The notes: generated from the sequence alone by a model not told the origin. 64,000 bases of DNA from Gemmataceae bacterium (GCA_009692005.1 SHZZ01000003.1:1-64000); one strand, 5' to 3'. Shown: positions 26,572 through 35,837, counted from the stretch's first letter. Made by a program: numbers and translations.

Positions 26572-27777
26572 TTATTCAACTTTGACCGCTTGGACCGACA
26601 AACCAAAAATGGATTCCACCCCGCGCAATTGGTTTCGGTGGTTTTCCACCAGCGCCATTTCCGTTTGAACCAAGTTGTTCATTTCCAGCCGATCATCTGG
26701 GTAAACAAAAAACTTTTCCTCAGCCTCCTGACCCGATTGAACCAGGTACGCCCCTTCGCCGGTGCGAAAAGCAACCTGAAACTTCTCTCCCTGGGCCGCA
26801 TAACGGGTAAGGGCATAGGGTCGGGCCCCTGCCAGAAAGCCGCGCGTGGAGAAAACGGATTTTCCTTGAAGCATTGGAACGGGCAAGCGAGCCATTTCCA
26901 GCAAGGTTGGAGCCAGGTCGATATCCTGGAAAAAACCCAAACGCCTTTGCCCCTGCCAGCCTTGCGAAGGGAAATAGCAAAGGAAGGGCAACTGAACAAA
27001 TTCCCGGTGCAGCCACTTCGGGTTCCTGCCGAATAATCCATGGGATCCAGGAGAAACCGGCCTGTCGCCGAGGAAAACCAGTCCCCAATCCTCATCCCCG
27101 TATTCTTTTTGAATTCCGACAACTAAGTTGCCAACGAACCGATCCACTTCGGCCCAAGCAGCCAGGCATCCGGCTTGAATCGCCAGAAAACGGGAATCCT
27201 TTTCGACGGGCTCCCCTTCCTGAGGATGGCTCTCGGGAGAAATTTCCTCATCCTCCTGGGCAAACTCACAGCGACTAAAAAAGCTGGCAAAATCCTCCGT
27301 AATCGCGGGCCAATGCGGTTCGCCCACATTCCAGGGAGGAAGCAAGGTGGAAATCTCCAGCCAAAGCAAGGAATTTTCACCCGGGGAACAAAAGGCCTTG
27401 GATTGAGAAACCTGTTGCAATAAGCCATCTAGTGAAAGTGAAATATCCCCTTGTGAATGGATCTGGTCAAAATCCCTGAGAAAAAAGCGCTCGGGTTCCG
27501 CCAGGGTGGAATCCGAAAAGAAATGGCTATTCCAACCAAGACGTCGCAATTCCTGAAAAAGGGAGAAGCCTCCCTCTTGGAGCGGAGTGAAGGGGAAATT
27601 TCCGGTTTTCCACGCTTGCCTAATAGAAGCATCGCTCAAGGTAGAAGCGAAATACCTGTCCAGTACCAACCCTTGGGATGCCAAGTTTTCCAGGTTGGGC
27701 TGCTGGGCCCCTTCGTGGCCATAGAGGGACAGGAAATCAACACTGGCGCCTTTAGCCACCACAACGAAGATTTTCAT
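26572..27777 (-). CDS. Sulfatase/alkaline-phosphatase-fold protein with altered active site
   Basis: The 401-residue protein follows the sulfatase layout: SLYGHEGAQQPNLENLASQGLVLDRYF near 17-43 and FLGDRPVSPGSHGLFG later, where active enzymes have a DHG...G.HG motif. Key residues differ. The first Asp pair of the metal site is replaced (VVVAKGAS), the formylglycine Cys position reads Asp49 (LSDASIRQAWKTG), and the DHG histidine reads Arg. Hydrolysis by the standard mechanism is therefore unlikely. No signal peptide is seen from ATG 27777, so it may be cytoplasmic. It diverges from folE. Confidence 0.7.
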   Translation of the reverse strand: MKIFVVVAKGASVDFLSLYGHEGAQQPNLENLASQGLVLDRYFASTLSDASIRQAWKTGNFPFTPLQEGGFSLFQELRRLGWNSHFFSDSTLAEPERFFLRDFDQIHSQGDISLSLDGLLQQVSQSKAFCSPGENSLLWLEISTLLPPWNVGEPHWPAITEDFASFFSRCEFAQEDEEISPESHPQEGEPVEKDSRFLAIQAGCLAAWAEVDRFVGNLVVGIQKEYGDEDWGLVFLGDRPVSPGSHGLFGRNPKWLHREFVQLPFLCYFPSQGWQGQRRLGFFQDIDLAPTLLEMARLPVPMLQGKSVFSTRGFLAGARPYALTRYAAQGEKFQVAFRTGEGAYLVQSGQEAEEKFFVYPDDRLEMNNLVQTEMALVENHRNQLRGVESIFGLSVQAVKVE

Positions 27778-27826
27778 ACCACACCTTGCAAGCAATCAAA
27801 CACGGAAAAAGCCAGCATGAACCTCA

Positions 27827-27883
27827 TATAATAGCGTTTCGCCAGGCAATTGCGGTGAAACTTCAGGGGATTTGACCCTGAAG
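27827..27883 (+). promoter_or_regulatory. Candidate folE promoter -10 box and leader hairpin
   Basis: A perfect TATAAT lies at 27827-27832, 96 bases before folE, with no good -35 box. A perfect 8-base inverted repeat CTTCAGGG/CCCTGAAG follows at 27861-27868 and 27876-27883, in the presumed folE leader. It could be an operator or an RNA hairpin; no T-run follows, so it is not a standard terminator. Confidence 0.35.
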
Positions 27884-27927
27884 GAAACTCCTTAATTGCC
27901 AGGGAAATTCGTCAGGACCTAAAGCTG

Positions 27928-28563
27928 ATGGCCAAAAAAATCACTCCCCCCGCGCCGAACTCCAAAGGGCATGATATTCCCAAGGGAAATCCCTTTCCCC
28001 ATCCGGTTGATCACGAACGGATCGAGGCGGCGGTTCGTGAAATACTTGCGGCAGTGGGGGAAGACCCCAACCGGGAGGGCTTGCGCGAAACGCCGGCCCG
28101 GGTGGCCCGGATGTACGCCGAGCTTTTTTCCGGCTTGCGAGGCGACCCCGCTTCCTTTCTGAAAAAAACCTTCACGCAAAAATACAATGAAATGGTCGTG
28201 GTCAAGGACATCGGTTTTGAAAGCATGTGCGAGCATCACCTGTTGCCTTTCATAGGCAAGGCGCACATCGCCTATTTGCCCAACGGGAAAATAGTCGGCT
28301 TGAGCAAATTGGCCCGGGTGGTGGAAACCTTGTCGCGGCGGCCGCAAGTCCAGGAGCGGATGACGGAGGAACTGGCTGACCTCCTGGTGGACGAATTGAA
28401 CGCGCGTGGCGTCGCCGTCGTGCTGGAAGCATCGCATTCCTGCATGACCATCCGGGGAATTCGCAAACCCAATAGTGTTTGCACCACCTCGGCCATGCGT
28501 GGGGGTTTTCGCGACAGCCCTTCCACCAGGTCGGAGTTCATGTCCTTGGTATTCGGGAAATAA
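27928..28563 (+). CDS. folE: GTP cyclohydrolase I (type IA)
   Basis: The 211-residue enzyme converts GTP to 7,8-dihydroneopterin triphosphate, the first step toward folate, and also feeds queuosine-type pathways. Zinc-site motifs CEHHLLPF and SHSCMTIRGI are present, as are NREGLRETPARVARMY and VVETLSRRPQVQERMT. The N-terminus has a 30-residue Pro/Lys-rich extension before the fold, common in this family. Length is normal. It stands alone between the divergent sulfatase-fold gene and the FAD/Fe-S operon. Confidence 0.97.
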   Translation: MAKKITPPAPNSKGHDIPKGNPFPHPVDHERIEAAVREILAAVGEDPNREGLRETPARVARMYAELFSGLRGDPASFLKKTFTQKYNEMVVVKDIGFESMCEHHLLPFIGKAHIAYLPNGKIVGLSKLARVVETLSRRPQVQERMTEELADLLVDELNARGVAVVLEASHSCMTIRGIRKPNSVCTTSAMRGGFRDSPSTRSEFMSLVFGK

Positions 28564-28665
28564 CCGGGCTAAAGCAGTTGTTCCGCCCGCCCGCCCGCCG
28601 CATAATGAACCCGCCAACACGCTAGCCTTTCTTGCGCTATTCCACGCAAGTGGGAAGGGGAATTC

Positions 28666-31611
28666 TTGGCCAGAGATAAAGCACTTTCCGAACGGATACA
28701 CGACGACTTGAAGGGAATTCTAAAGGGAGAAGTCCGCGTAGACCTTTTGACCCTCCTTTTGTTTTCCACCGACGGCTCTCCATTTGAATTAATGCCCTTG
28801 GCCGTGGTCAACCCGCTGGATGCCAACGACTTGTCCACCCTGGTAAAGTACGCCAGCGAAAACAAGATCGCGCTGACTCCCCGAGGGGCGGGGACCGGCA
28901 CGGCTGGCGGCGCACTGGGCCAGGGAATCATCGTGGACCTGTCCAGGAATTTCCGCAAAATTCATGAACCGGCGAGTAGCGCCATCCGCGTGGAGGCCGG
29001 GGCGACTTTGCGGGAACTCAAGGCCTTCCTCGGCCAGCGCCAAGCCAGGGTCCTATCGGAGCCCTGGAACGAGGAAAGAACCGTTGGGGGTTGGTTGGCG
29101 TCCGACGCTGTTGGACCCACCCTTATGGAAGACGGTCACCCGCGCCATCATGTCGAGGCCCTGCAGGCGGTCTTAAATGACGGCACCGTGGCCTGGTTAG
29201 GCAATCCAGCCTATTTCCCCGAAGGAGTGTCGCAGGAACCTTCTTCCAGGCTGGAGGCATTGCAAGAGGGAATGGAAACCCTGCTGGGGGAAAACCAAGC
29301 GGCGCTGAAGGCTTTATGCGGGAAAACTCCATTCCCCCGGGGAAATTACAATCTCCAAGAAATTGCACGGGATCCGGAATCGCTGGCAAAAATATTCCTT
29401 GGCGCCGAGGGATCTTTGGGAATCCTCGTGGAAGCCGTGTTGCGAATTCAGGGGAAAAAACCGAACGAAACCTGGGCTCTCTATTGTTTCAACCAGTTCA
29501 ACAACTGCCTACTCGCTGGCCAGGCCGCCCTTTCCTTCTCTCCTCATGCCTGTGAAATTCTCGACCACCGCATGCTGAGCATGGCCCGGTCGAGCGACAA
29601 CCTTTGCGCCGAGTGGATTCACCCTGCCACCCAAGGAGCGCTACTGGTTGGCTTTCGCGATCAGGGCCTTGGGAACAAGGGAAAGGAATTGGAATTCACC
29701 CTGGGGGAAAAGGGGTTGGCGCCTTTGCGCACCTATGTCACCCAGGGAGGAGACCTGCCATCTCCCTGGCGGATTCGCGAATTTGCCCTGAAAGGGGTTG
29801 CCCGGGTCAAGGGGCCAGAGTATTTCCTACCACTGCTAGAGGATTTAGCCCTTCCCCCAAGCAGCATTCCCCAATTCTTGGAGAAAGCGACTTCCATCCT
29901 GCAAAGCCACGAAGCAACGGCAGTGCAATCGATTCGCCCTGGCACCGGCCAGGTGCAAATGCGCGTATTGGGCTCGCCTTGGAAAAGGGAAGAGGCCGGT
30001 CGGCTCTGGTCACTGGCGGACCAAATCAATTCACTGGTCATTCAATTGGATGGCAGTTTGTCCTGCCAGGAAGGCCTGGGCCTGGCGCGAATCCCCTGGC
30101 AGGCCAAGATTACAGGTCCCGGGTTTTCCCTGTTGAAAAAGGTCAAGGATTTATTCGACCCGTTAAATGTGTTCAACCCCGGGAAAGTGGTTGGCCCGTC
30201 GCCTGAGATCCCCGTTTGGCCTTTTCGCACCCACCCAGGGTTGGAAAACCCTGAAAACGCCTCCGGCGAACCGGGGGATGGGCCCAGGCTGAATTTGGAA
30301 TGGTTGGGCAGACAGGCAGGCGCTGCCGCGGCTCAGTGCAATGGCTGCGGATTATGCCGAACCAACTCGCCAGGCAAAAGAATGTGCCCGGTGTTTCATG
30401 TTCGCGGAGAAGAACAGGCCACCCCACGGGCCAAGGCCAACCTTTTTCGGTTGTTGCCTGGGCTAAAGGAAGAAGGATTGGACCTGTCATCCCCTGAAAC
30501 CCGGCGCATCGCGGACCTTTGTTTCAATTGCAAAATGTGCGGCCTGGAATGTCCCGCGGGAGCGCAAATTCCTGCCCTGATGCTGGAAGCCAAAGCAGCC
30601 AATGTGGAAAAACACGGCCTGGAACGAAACGACTGGGTCTTGGCGCGAATGGAATTGTTATCCCAGGTAGGAAGCGCGCTGGCGCCTTTGGCCAATTGGT
30701 TTTTGGGCCATTCCCTGACGCGATGGCTGCTGGAAAAATTCCTGGGTATCTCTCGTCATCGTTCGCTGGCCAAGTTTTCCCGGGTCAATTTTCTTCACCG
30801 GGCCCGGCAAAAAGGCTGGACAATCCCCCCCCGCCCGGGCCGACCCAGAGTGGCTTATTTTCTCGACCCGTTTGCCAATTACAACGAACCGGAAATCGCT
30901 GAAGCGGTGGTTGGCGTCCTGCATCATAACCATGTAGAGGTACTCATCCCGCCGGGACAAACCGGCTCGGGCATGACTCCCCTGGCCCTGGGAGATGTGG
31001 AAACAGCACGGGAAAACTTGAAAACCAACCTGCGAGTTTTTGCTGACCTGGCCCGCGAAGGTTATCCCATTCTCTTTTCCGAACCCGCCGCCGCCCTATT
31101 TTTCACGCAAGACGCTTCCCGTCTATCCACCGATCCCGATGTCAAAATTATTGCCGAAAAATCTGTGGAGTTTTGCAGTTTTCTTTGGGATATGCACCAG
31201 CAGGGAAACCTGCGGACTGATTTTAAGGAAATGGCGTTGCGCGCTGGCCACCACATCCCCTGCCATGTCAAAGCCCTTGGGCAGGGTGTTCACGGACCCA
31301 ACCTGCTTGGACTAATTCCCAAGTTGGAATTGGAGGTCATCGATCGCTCTTGTTCAGGCATGGCGGGGACTTTTGGGCTGAAAAAAGAGAATTTCGAGCT
31401 TTCACGAAAAATCGGCCGGCCCATGCTGGAAAGGCTTGGCCAGCCTGATTTGCAACTTGGTTCAACGGAATGCAGTTGGTGCAAAATGCAGATGGAAGAC
31501 GGGACAAAAAAGCGGACCTTCCACCCAGCGCAAATCCTCAGTCATGCCTATGGGTTAAGCAACCACCTGGAAAAGAAAATGCAAATCCCGGTGGGACGAA
31601 TGTTGCTATGA
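28666..31611 (+). CDS. Large FAD-linked oxidase with 4Fe-4S and CCG domains
   Basis: The 981-residue protein fuses three modules. The first is an FAD-binding type-4 domain (ALTPRGAGTGTAGGALG near 66-82) with its C-terminal FAD-oxidase half. The second is a two-cluster ferredoxin-like region: CNGCGLC near 558 with a fourth Cys in MCPVF, and CFNCKMCGLEC near 620. The third is a CCG-type cysteine-rich domain ending in TECSWCKMQ. This is the architecture of respiratory D-lactate, glycolate and related 2-hydroxyacid dehydrogenases (YdiJ/GlcD-F-like). The second cysteine block (CFNCKMCGLECPAG) has non-standard spacing. TTG 28666 follows GGAAGGGG. The stop overlaps moaD by 4 bases. Confidence 0.9.
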   Translation: MARDKALSERIHDDLKGILKGEVRVDLLTLLLFSTDGSPFELMPLAVVNPLDANDLSTLVKYASENKIALTPRGAGTGTAGGALGQGIIVDLSRNFRKIHEPASSAIRVEAGATLRELKAFLGQRQARVLSEPWNEERTVGGWLASDAVGPTLMEDGHPRHHVEALQAVLNDGTVAWLGNPAYFPEGVSQEPSSRLEALQEGMETLLGENQAALKALCGKTPFPRGNYNLQEIARDPESLAKIFLGAEGSLGILVEAVLRIQGKKPNETWALYCFNQFNNCLLAGQAALSFSPHACEILDHRMLSMARSSDNLCAEWIHPATQGALLVGFRDQGLGNKGKELEFTLGEKGLAPLRTYVTQGGDLPSPWRIREFALKGVARVKGPEYFLPLLEDLALPPSSIPQFLEKATSILQSHEATAVQSIRPGTGQVQMRVLGSPWKREEAGRLWSLADQINSLVIQLDGSLSCQEGLGLARIPWQAKITGPGFSLLKKVKDLFDPLNVFNPGKVVGPSPEIPVWPFRTHPGLENPENASGEPGDGPRLNLEWLGRQAGAAAAQCNGCGLCRTNSPGKRMCPVFHVRGEEQATPRAKANLFRLLPGLKEEGLDLSSPETRRIADLCFNCKMCGLECPAGAQIPALMLEAKAANVEKHGLERNDWVLARMELLSQVGSALAPLANWFLGHSLTRWLLEKFLGISRHRSLAKFSRVNFLHRARQKGWTIPPRPGRPRVAYFLDPFANYNEPEIAEAVVGVLHHNHVEVLIPPGQTGSGMTPLALGDVETARENLKTNLRVFADLAREGYPILFSEPAAALFFTQDASRLSTDPDVKIIAEKSVEFCSFLWDMHQQGNLRTDFKEMALRAGHHIPCHVKALGQGVHGPNLLGLIPKLELEVIDRSCSGMAGTFGLKKENFELSRKIGRPMLERLGQPDLQLGSTECSWCKMQMEDGTKKRTFHPAQILSHAYGLSNHLEKKMQIPVGRMLL

Positions 31612-31856
31612 TAAAAATTAGAGTGCTGTTTTTTGCCAGGGCAAAAGACCTGACAGGTTGCGGCGAGTTCGAAGCGGCTTTGGAATCTCCAGCCACGATT
31701 CGCGAATTGAGGGCAAGCTTGGCCATGCGGTTTCCACCCCTAATTAGCCTTCTGGCCGGGTGCCGGTTGGCCCGCAACCGGGAATTGGGAACCGATGAGA
31801 CTCCCTTGTCCCAGGGGGACGAGGTTGCCATCCTGCCACCGGTTAGCGGGGGATAA
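31608..31856 (+). CDS. moaD: Molybdopterin synthase small subunit
   Basis: The 82-residue beta-grasp protein begins IKIRVLFFARAKDLTG and ends VAILPPVSGG. The C-terminal Gly-Gly becomes the thiocarboxylate that donates sulfur in molybdopterin synthesis. ATG 31608 overlaps the oxidoreductase stop (ATGA), which sets the start and implies translational coupling. moaE follows after 15 bases. Confidence 0.96.
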   Translation: MIKIRVLFFARAKDLTGCGEFEAALESPATIRELRASLAMRFPPLISLLAGCRLARNRELGTDETPLSQGDEVAILPPVSGG

Positions 31857-31871
31857 CCCGCCGAGAAAAAA

Positions 31872-32336
31872 ATGGTTTACTTAACCCATGACCCAATCGA
31901 CTACACCCGATTGATGGAAAAAGTGCGCCACCCTTCCGCAGGAGGAGTGGTGACCTTTCTGGGAACCGTGAGAGATATAACCGGGGTGGAAATCACCAGC
32001 GCCTTGGAATACGAAGCTTTTGGGCCAATGGCAGAGAGTTTGCTGGAAAGAATCGCCCAGGAAGCCCGGGAACAATGGAAATTGTTTGGCCTGGAAATCC
32101 TGCACCGCCTGGGGTTTTTAAAAGTCGGGGAGATCAGTATCGCCGTGGCTGTCTCCGCCCCGCACCGGGCCGCCGCTTTCCAAGCCTGCCAATTTGTGGT
32201 TGACCGGGTGAAACTGGAAGCGCCCATTTGGAAGAAAGACCACTCCCCCACAGGGCAATCCAACTGGGTTCACCCTGGCCTGAGGAAAAGCCCTTTGGAA
32301 AAGGAACAGACTTCGAAAGGACCAGGCTTAACTTGA
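31872..32336 (+). CDS. moaE: Molybdopterin synthase large subunit
   Basis: The 154-residue protein shows GGVVTFLGTVRD near the N-terminus, LEYEAFGPMAE, and AAFQACQFVVDRVKLEAPIWKKD, with the catalytic lysine region. It pairs with MoaD to add two sulfurs to cyclic pyranopterin monophosphate. Residues after SNWVHPG form a short charged tail. Its stop overlaps the moaA TTG start by 4 bases. Confidence 0.96.
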   Translation: MVYLTHDPIDYTRLMEKVRHPSAGGVVTFLGTVRDITGVEITSALEYEAFGPMAESLLERIAQEAREQWKLFGLEILHRLGFLKVGEISIAVAVSAPHRAAAFQACQFVVDRVKLEAPIWKKDHSPTGQSNWVHPGLRKSPLEKEQTSKGPGLT

Positions 32337-33364
32337 GTTTCCCCCTTGTTAGTTCACCTGGCGACCCCTTGAGTAAAACTGGCCTTTTACAGGACAGTTT
32401 CGGCCGCACCCACAACAATTTGCGCATCAGCGTGACCGACCGTTGCAACCTGCGATGTGAATATTGCATGCCGGAGGAAGTGGAATTCCTTGATCATCGT
32501 GAACTGTTAACCTTTGAGGAAATATCGGAGGTGGCCCAGGTTGCAGTCGGTTTAGGCATCAACAAAATCCGCCTGACCGGGGGCGAGCCCCTTTTAAGGA
32601 GAGACCTGCCTGTCCTGGTAAAATTCCTGACCGGAATTCCCCAGATAACCGACCTGAGTTTAACAACCAATGGCTTGCTCCTCAAAAACCAGGTAAAAAA
32701 GCTGAAAGAGGCTGGCCTGCGCCGTTTGACAATCAGCCTCGACACGCTCGACCCGGGCCGTTTCCGCCAGCTCTGCAAACGGGACGGCCTGGACCAGGTT
32801 TTGCAAGGAATTGAAGCCGCCTTACAAGAGGGGTTTGAAAAAATCAAACTCAATACGGTGTGCATCAAGGGGATCAATGACCAGGACATCGTTCCGTTGG
32901 CGGAGTATGCCCGGTCCAGGAAAATAGAACTGCGATTTATCGAATACATGCCGATTGGCGCCAACCCATGGGAAAGGAACAAAGTTCTATTTGCGCATGA
33001 AATCCTGGAAATCCTGGAAACCCAAGTAGCCAAGCTGTTTCCCGGCGCCGCCTATGACCCAACCGCCCCGGCCATGGAATTCACTTATCAGGATGGCCAG
33101 GGGAGTATTGGGATTATTGCCTCCATTTCCCGGCCATTTTGCCAGCATTGCAACCGTGTCCGGTTGACTGCAGAGGGTAAGTTCCGCAATTGCCTGTTTG
33201 CTCTGGAGGAAGTGGACCTGAAACCGTTGATCCGGCCGGACTTTCAACCCGAGGAGATTCGGAAAGCGATGATTTCAAGTGTGGAAGGGAAATGGGAAGG
33301 CCATGAAATCAATACGGCCCGGTTTATAAAACCAGGCCGTACGATGCATACCATTGGGGGATAA
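32333..33364 (+). CDS. moaA: GTP 3',8-cyclase, radical SAM
   Basis: The 343-residue enzyme makes the first molybdenum-cofactor intermediate from GTP. The radical-SAM cluster motif is CNLRCEYC, preceded by NNLRISVTDR. The second cluster site is CQHCNRVRLTAEGKFRNC, and the protein ends in the conserved Gly-Gly (TMHTIGG). TTG 32333 gives a TTGA overlap with moaE and a short N-terminal lead; the longer open frame lies inside moaE. No moaC, moaB or molybdoenzyme gene is in the window. Confidence 0.95.
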   Translation: MSFPLVSSPGDPLSKTGLLQDSFGRTHNNLRISVTDRCNLRCEYCMPEEVEFLDHRELLTFEEISEVAQVAVGLGINKIRLTGGEPLLRRDLPVLVKFLTGIPQITDLSLTTNGLLLKNQVKKLKEAGLRRLTISLDTLDPGRFRQLCKRDGLDQVLQGIEAALQEGFEKIKLNTVCIKGINDQDIVPLAEYARSRKIELRFIEYMPIGANPWERNKVLFAHEILEILETQVAKLFPGAAYDPTAPAMEFTYQDGQGSIGIIASISRPFCQHCNRVRLTAEGKFRNCLFALEEVDLKPLIRPDFQPEEIRKAMISSVEGKWEGHEINTARFIKPGRTMHTIGG

Positions 33365-33376
33365 GCGTTTGCCCCG

Positions 33377-33931
33377 TTAGGAAACGGAAGATTGGCTGAA
33401 GATTTTATCCCAAGGTGTAGAGGAATAGACCCCATACTTCCCTTCCCGTCCCACTTTCCGGACCTTTTTCTTTTCGGTGAAATCCGCTTCGGAAAGGGTT
33501 GCCCCCAGGTCGAACCACTGCAGTTCGCCCTCACCTAAGTTGGGTATTCCCAGCCAGTTAATCACATCGGCTTCATCCCTGCCGATTTCGGCAACGACAG
33601 TAGTCGGTGTTCCATCCATGAAATGAATTCGGCCCTGGTTGCCACTCCTTTGGACAAAGAACCTACGAATCCGGTGCCCAGGCAACCTGGTCAGGTTATC
33701 CTCCCTGGAAACAAGTGGGAAAAACTTGAGGTCGATAAGTTTTTCCGAGCAATCCTTGAGGTATTTACCCAGGCCGAGAAGCCTTTGGCCATGTTTACAA
33801 AGGGCATCCACCGCCACCTGTGCTGGCAACCCGTCCGGCCACATAATTTGATACCCCTCAAAGGGGATTTTTTCTTCGTGGCGGTCGCGAGAAGGATCCC
33901 GGCGAAAAAGCAATGTGAGGGTTCTTGCCAT
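33377..33931 (-). CDS. Hypothetical protein
   Basis: The 184-residue product begins ARTLTLLFRRDPSRDRHEEKIP and is soluble, basic and without signal or membrane segments. Segments IMWPDGLPAQVAVDALCKHG and GRIHFMDGTPTTVVAEIGRDEADVINWLG look like ordinary folded protein. I do not recognise the family. It converges with moaA with 12 bases between stops. A perfect hairpin (GTTCCG/CGGAAC) sits about 30 bases upstream of the start at 33961-33982. Confidence 0.65.
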   Translation of the reverse strand: MARTLTLLFRRDPSRDRHEEKIPFEGYQIMWPDGLPAQVAVDALCKHGQRLLGLGKYLKDCSEKLIDLKFFPLVSREDNLTRLPGHRIRRFFVQRSGNQGRIHFMDGTPTTVVAEIGRDEADVINWLGIPNLGEGELQWFDLGATLSEADFTEKKKVRKVGREGKYGVYSSTPWDKIFSQSSVS

Positions 33932-34139
33932 TCAGGTATTCCATTTAAAGGGCTAACAATGTTCCGCTTACGCAAACGGAACTTACCTTGCTTTGCCTGA
34001 GGCACCCCCAGCCGAATTTGGGAACGTCATGACCGATCCCCACGAAAGGCATTCAACAAGATAGGCAAATTCTACGCAGAATACGGGCAATGACTAGGAA
34101 AAAGTTGACTTGTTAGGAGAAAATTTGATCAAATGTTCA

Positions 34140-35195
34140 CTACTTCACAAACAGGTCTTTTTGGTTTTCCGGATCCCCTGGCCCGGCTTCCTTCCTCACT
34201 TCGTATTTCCTTCCCAAGAGTTCGTAAGCCTTTTGGGTCCCCACCCGGCCGCGACCGGTGCGGATGATAAACTGCTCCCTCAGCAAGAACGGTTCAATTT
34301 CATCACTCAGGGTATCGGCGGGGAGATTCATGGTGGCGGCCAAGGCATCCACCCCCACCGGCCCGCCAGCAAACACCCCAGTCAAGGTTTCCAAGTATTT
34401 GCGGTCCTGTTTATCCAGGCCGGCAGAATCGACTTCGGCCATGGCCAGGGCAGCTTTAGCCGTAGGTAAATCGATGTTTCCTGCGGCTTCGCTGGTGGAA
34501 AAATGGCGACACCACCACAACCGCGAATTGGCAATGCGAGGGGTTCCCCTGCTGCGAATGGCGATCTCTCGGGCCGCTTCAGGCGTGATCGGGGTGTTCA
34601 ATTTCCGGGCGTTGATGGTCAGGATTTCTGACAGTTCCTCGGGGGAATAAAACTCCAAATGCTCATGCATTTTGAAACGGTCGCGCAAGGGGCTGGAAAG
34701 CATGCCGCTGCGCGTGGTTGCCCCGATCAGGGTGAACCGTTTCAATTGCAGACTGATGGTTCGGGCGCTCATGCCTTCCCCGAGGATGATATCCACGCGA
34801 AAATCTTCCATGGCAGGATAGATAAACTCCTCCACGGTTTTGGGCATGCGGTGAATTTCGTCGATAAAAAGGATCGACCCTTCTTCCATATTGGTCAAAA
34901 AGGGGAGTAAGTCAGCTGGTTTGGTAAGGGCCGGACCCGAGGTCACTTGCAAAGTTGTCCCTAACTCATTCGGCAACACCATGGCAAAAGTAGTCTTACC
35001 CAACCCGGGAGGCCCGTCAAAGAGTATGTGCGACAAGGGCTCTTTTAACTTTTTGCAGGCGTTCAACACGATTTGCATCCGTTGCACCACAGCCTTTTGA
35101 CCAATGACCTCGCGAAGCCATTTTGGGCGTAAAGCAACATCACGCTCTTTTGAGTTTTCCGATGAATCGGGTTGAACGATGGGTTGTCTGGCCAT
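34140..35195 (-). CDS. ruvB: Holliday junction branch-migration ATPase RuvB
   Basis: The 351-residue AAA+ motor has Walker A GPPGLGKTTFAM, Walker B ILFIDEIHRM, sensor motif IGATTRSGMLSSPLRDRF and the C-terminal winged helix GTQKAYELLG. It drives branch migration on RuvA-bound junctions. The segment after RSRGTPRIAN reads SRLWWCRHF where many RuvBs have RLLRRVRDF, a divergent form. It is the last gene of the ruvCAB run and of the whole minus-strand block, 21 bases after ruvA. Confidence 0.97.
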   Translation of the reverse strand: MARQPIVQPDSSENSKERDVALRPKWLREVIGQKAVVQRMQIVLNACKKLKEPLSHILFDGPPGLGKTTFAMVLPNELGTTLQVTSGPALTKPADLLPFLTNMEEGSILFIDEIHRMPKTVEEFIYPAMEDFRVDIILGEGMSARTISLQLKRFTLIGATTRSGMLSSPLRDRFKMHEHLEFYSPEELSEILTINARKLNTPITPEAAREIAIRSRGTPRIANSRLWWCRHFSTSEAAGNIDLPTAKAALAMAEVDSAGLDKQDRKYLETLTGVFAGGPVGVDALAATMNLPADTLSDEIEPFLLREQFIIRTGRGRVGTQKAYELLGRKYEVRKEAGPGDPENQKDLFVK

Positions 35196-35216
35196 GAATT
35201 CCTTGGTGAAAAAACC

Positions 35217-35837
35217 TCAGGTTTTAAACATCAGGGTGATGGCCTTCTCCACGGTATCGGGAAAAAGGCCGGAGGCAAGCAACCTATCCAGGCGTGAGCG
35301 CGCCTCGGCGGGCCCCAAACCCAAGCCTTGGAGCCCCGCCAAAACTTCCCCGTAAAGTTTTTCTTTGCCAGGGTCTTGGGTTGGCGCCTGACCATTGGTC
35401 GCTGGAATTGCAAATACACCGGCTTTTTTCTTTAGGCTGCCGAGGATCTTGTCCGCCATTGCCGGGCCAATTCCAGGAAGCGTTACCAGCCATTTGGCAT
35501 CGCCCCGCTGGATGGCATCGGCGATGGTAGCCACCGGCGCCACCATCATGCGCATGCACTTGCGGATACCAATGCCGTCCACCGTGCAAAACAGTTCAAA
35601 AAACGCCAGGTCCACCTGGTTGAGAAAACCCAGCAAACGGGGAATCATCCGCCCCTGCTGCACGGGGTTGCCCTCAAAAAAGTGGAGAGTGACAAACGAG
35701 ATTTGCTCGCCGACTTGCGATTGCACAGCCCTGCGGACCACTTCCGGGACCAAGACCTGGTACTCCAAAGGCCCCACTTGCAAGCGGATCTCATCCTCAA
35801 GCACCGCGGTCAAGACGCCCTGAATCCTGGTGATCAT
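35217..35837 (-). CDS. ruvA: Holliday junction DNA-binding subunit RuvA
   Basis: The 206-residue protein begins MITRIQGVL, with an OB-fold N-terminus, then helix-hairpin-helix motifs (LVTLPGIGPAMADKIL is one) and a flexible linker rich in Ala, Gly and Gln before domain III (AEARSRLDRLLAS). RuvA tetramers bind the four-way junction and load RuvB. The start codon shares 4 bases with the ruvC stop (ATGA). Confidence 0.96.
   Translation of the reverse strand: MITRIQGVLTAVLEDEIRLQVGPLEYQVLVPEVVRRAVQSQVGEQISFVTLHFFEGNPVQQGRMIPRLLGFLNQVDLAFFELFCTVDGIGIRKCMRMMVAPVATIADAIQRGDAKWLVTLPGIGPAMADKILGSLKKKAGVFAIPATNGQAPTQDPGKEKLYGEVLAGLQGLGLGPAEARSRLDRLLASGLFPDTVEKAITLMFKT

Noticed and set aside
34530-34570. 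Possible frameshift in ruvB where SRLWWCRHF replaces RLLRRVRDF
   Set aside because: The frame is intact on both sides and length is normal; it reads as lineage variation.
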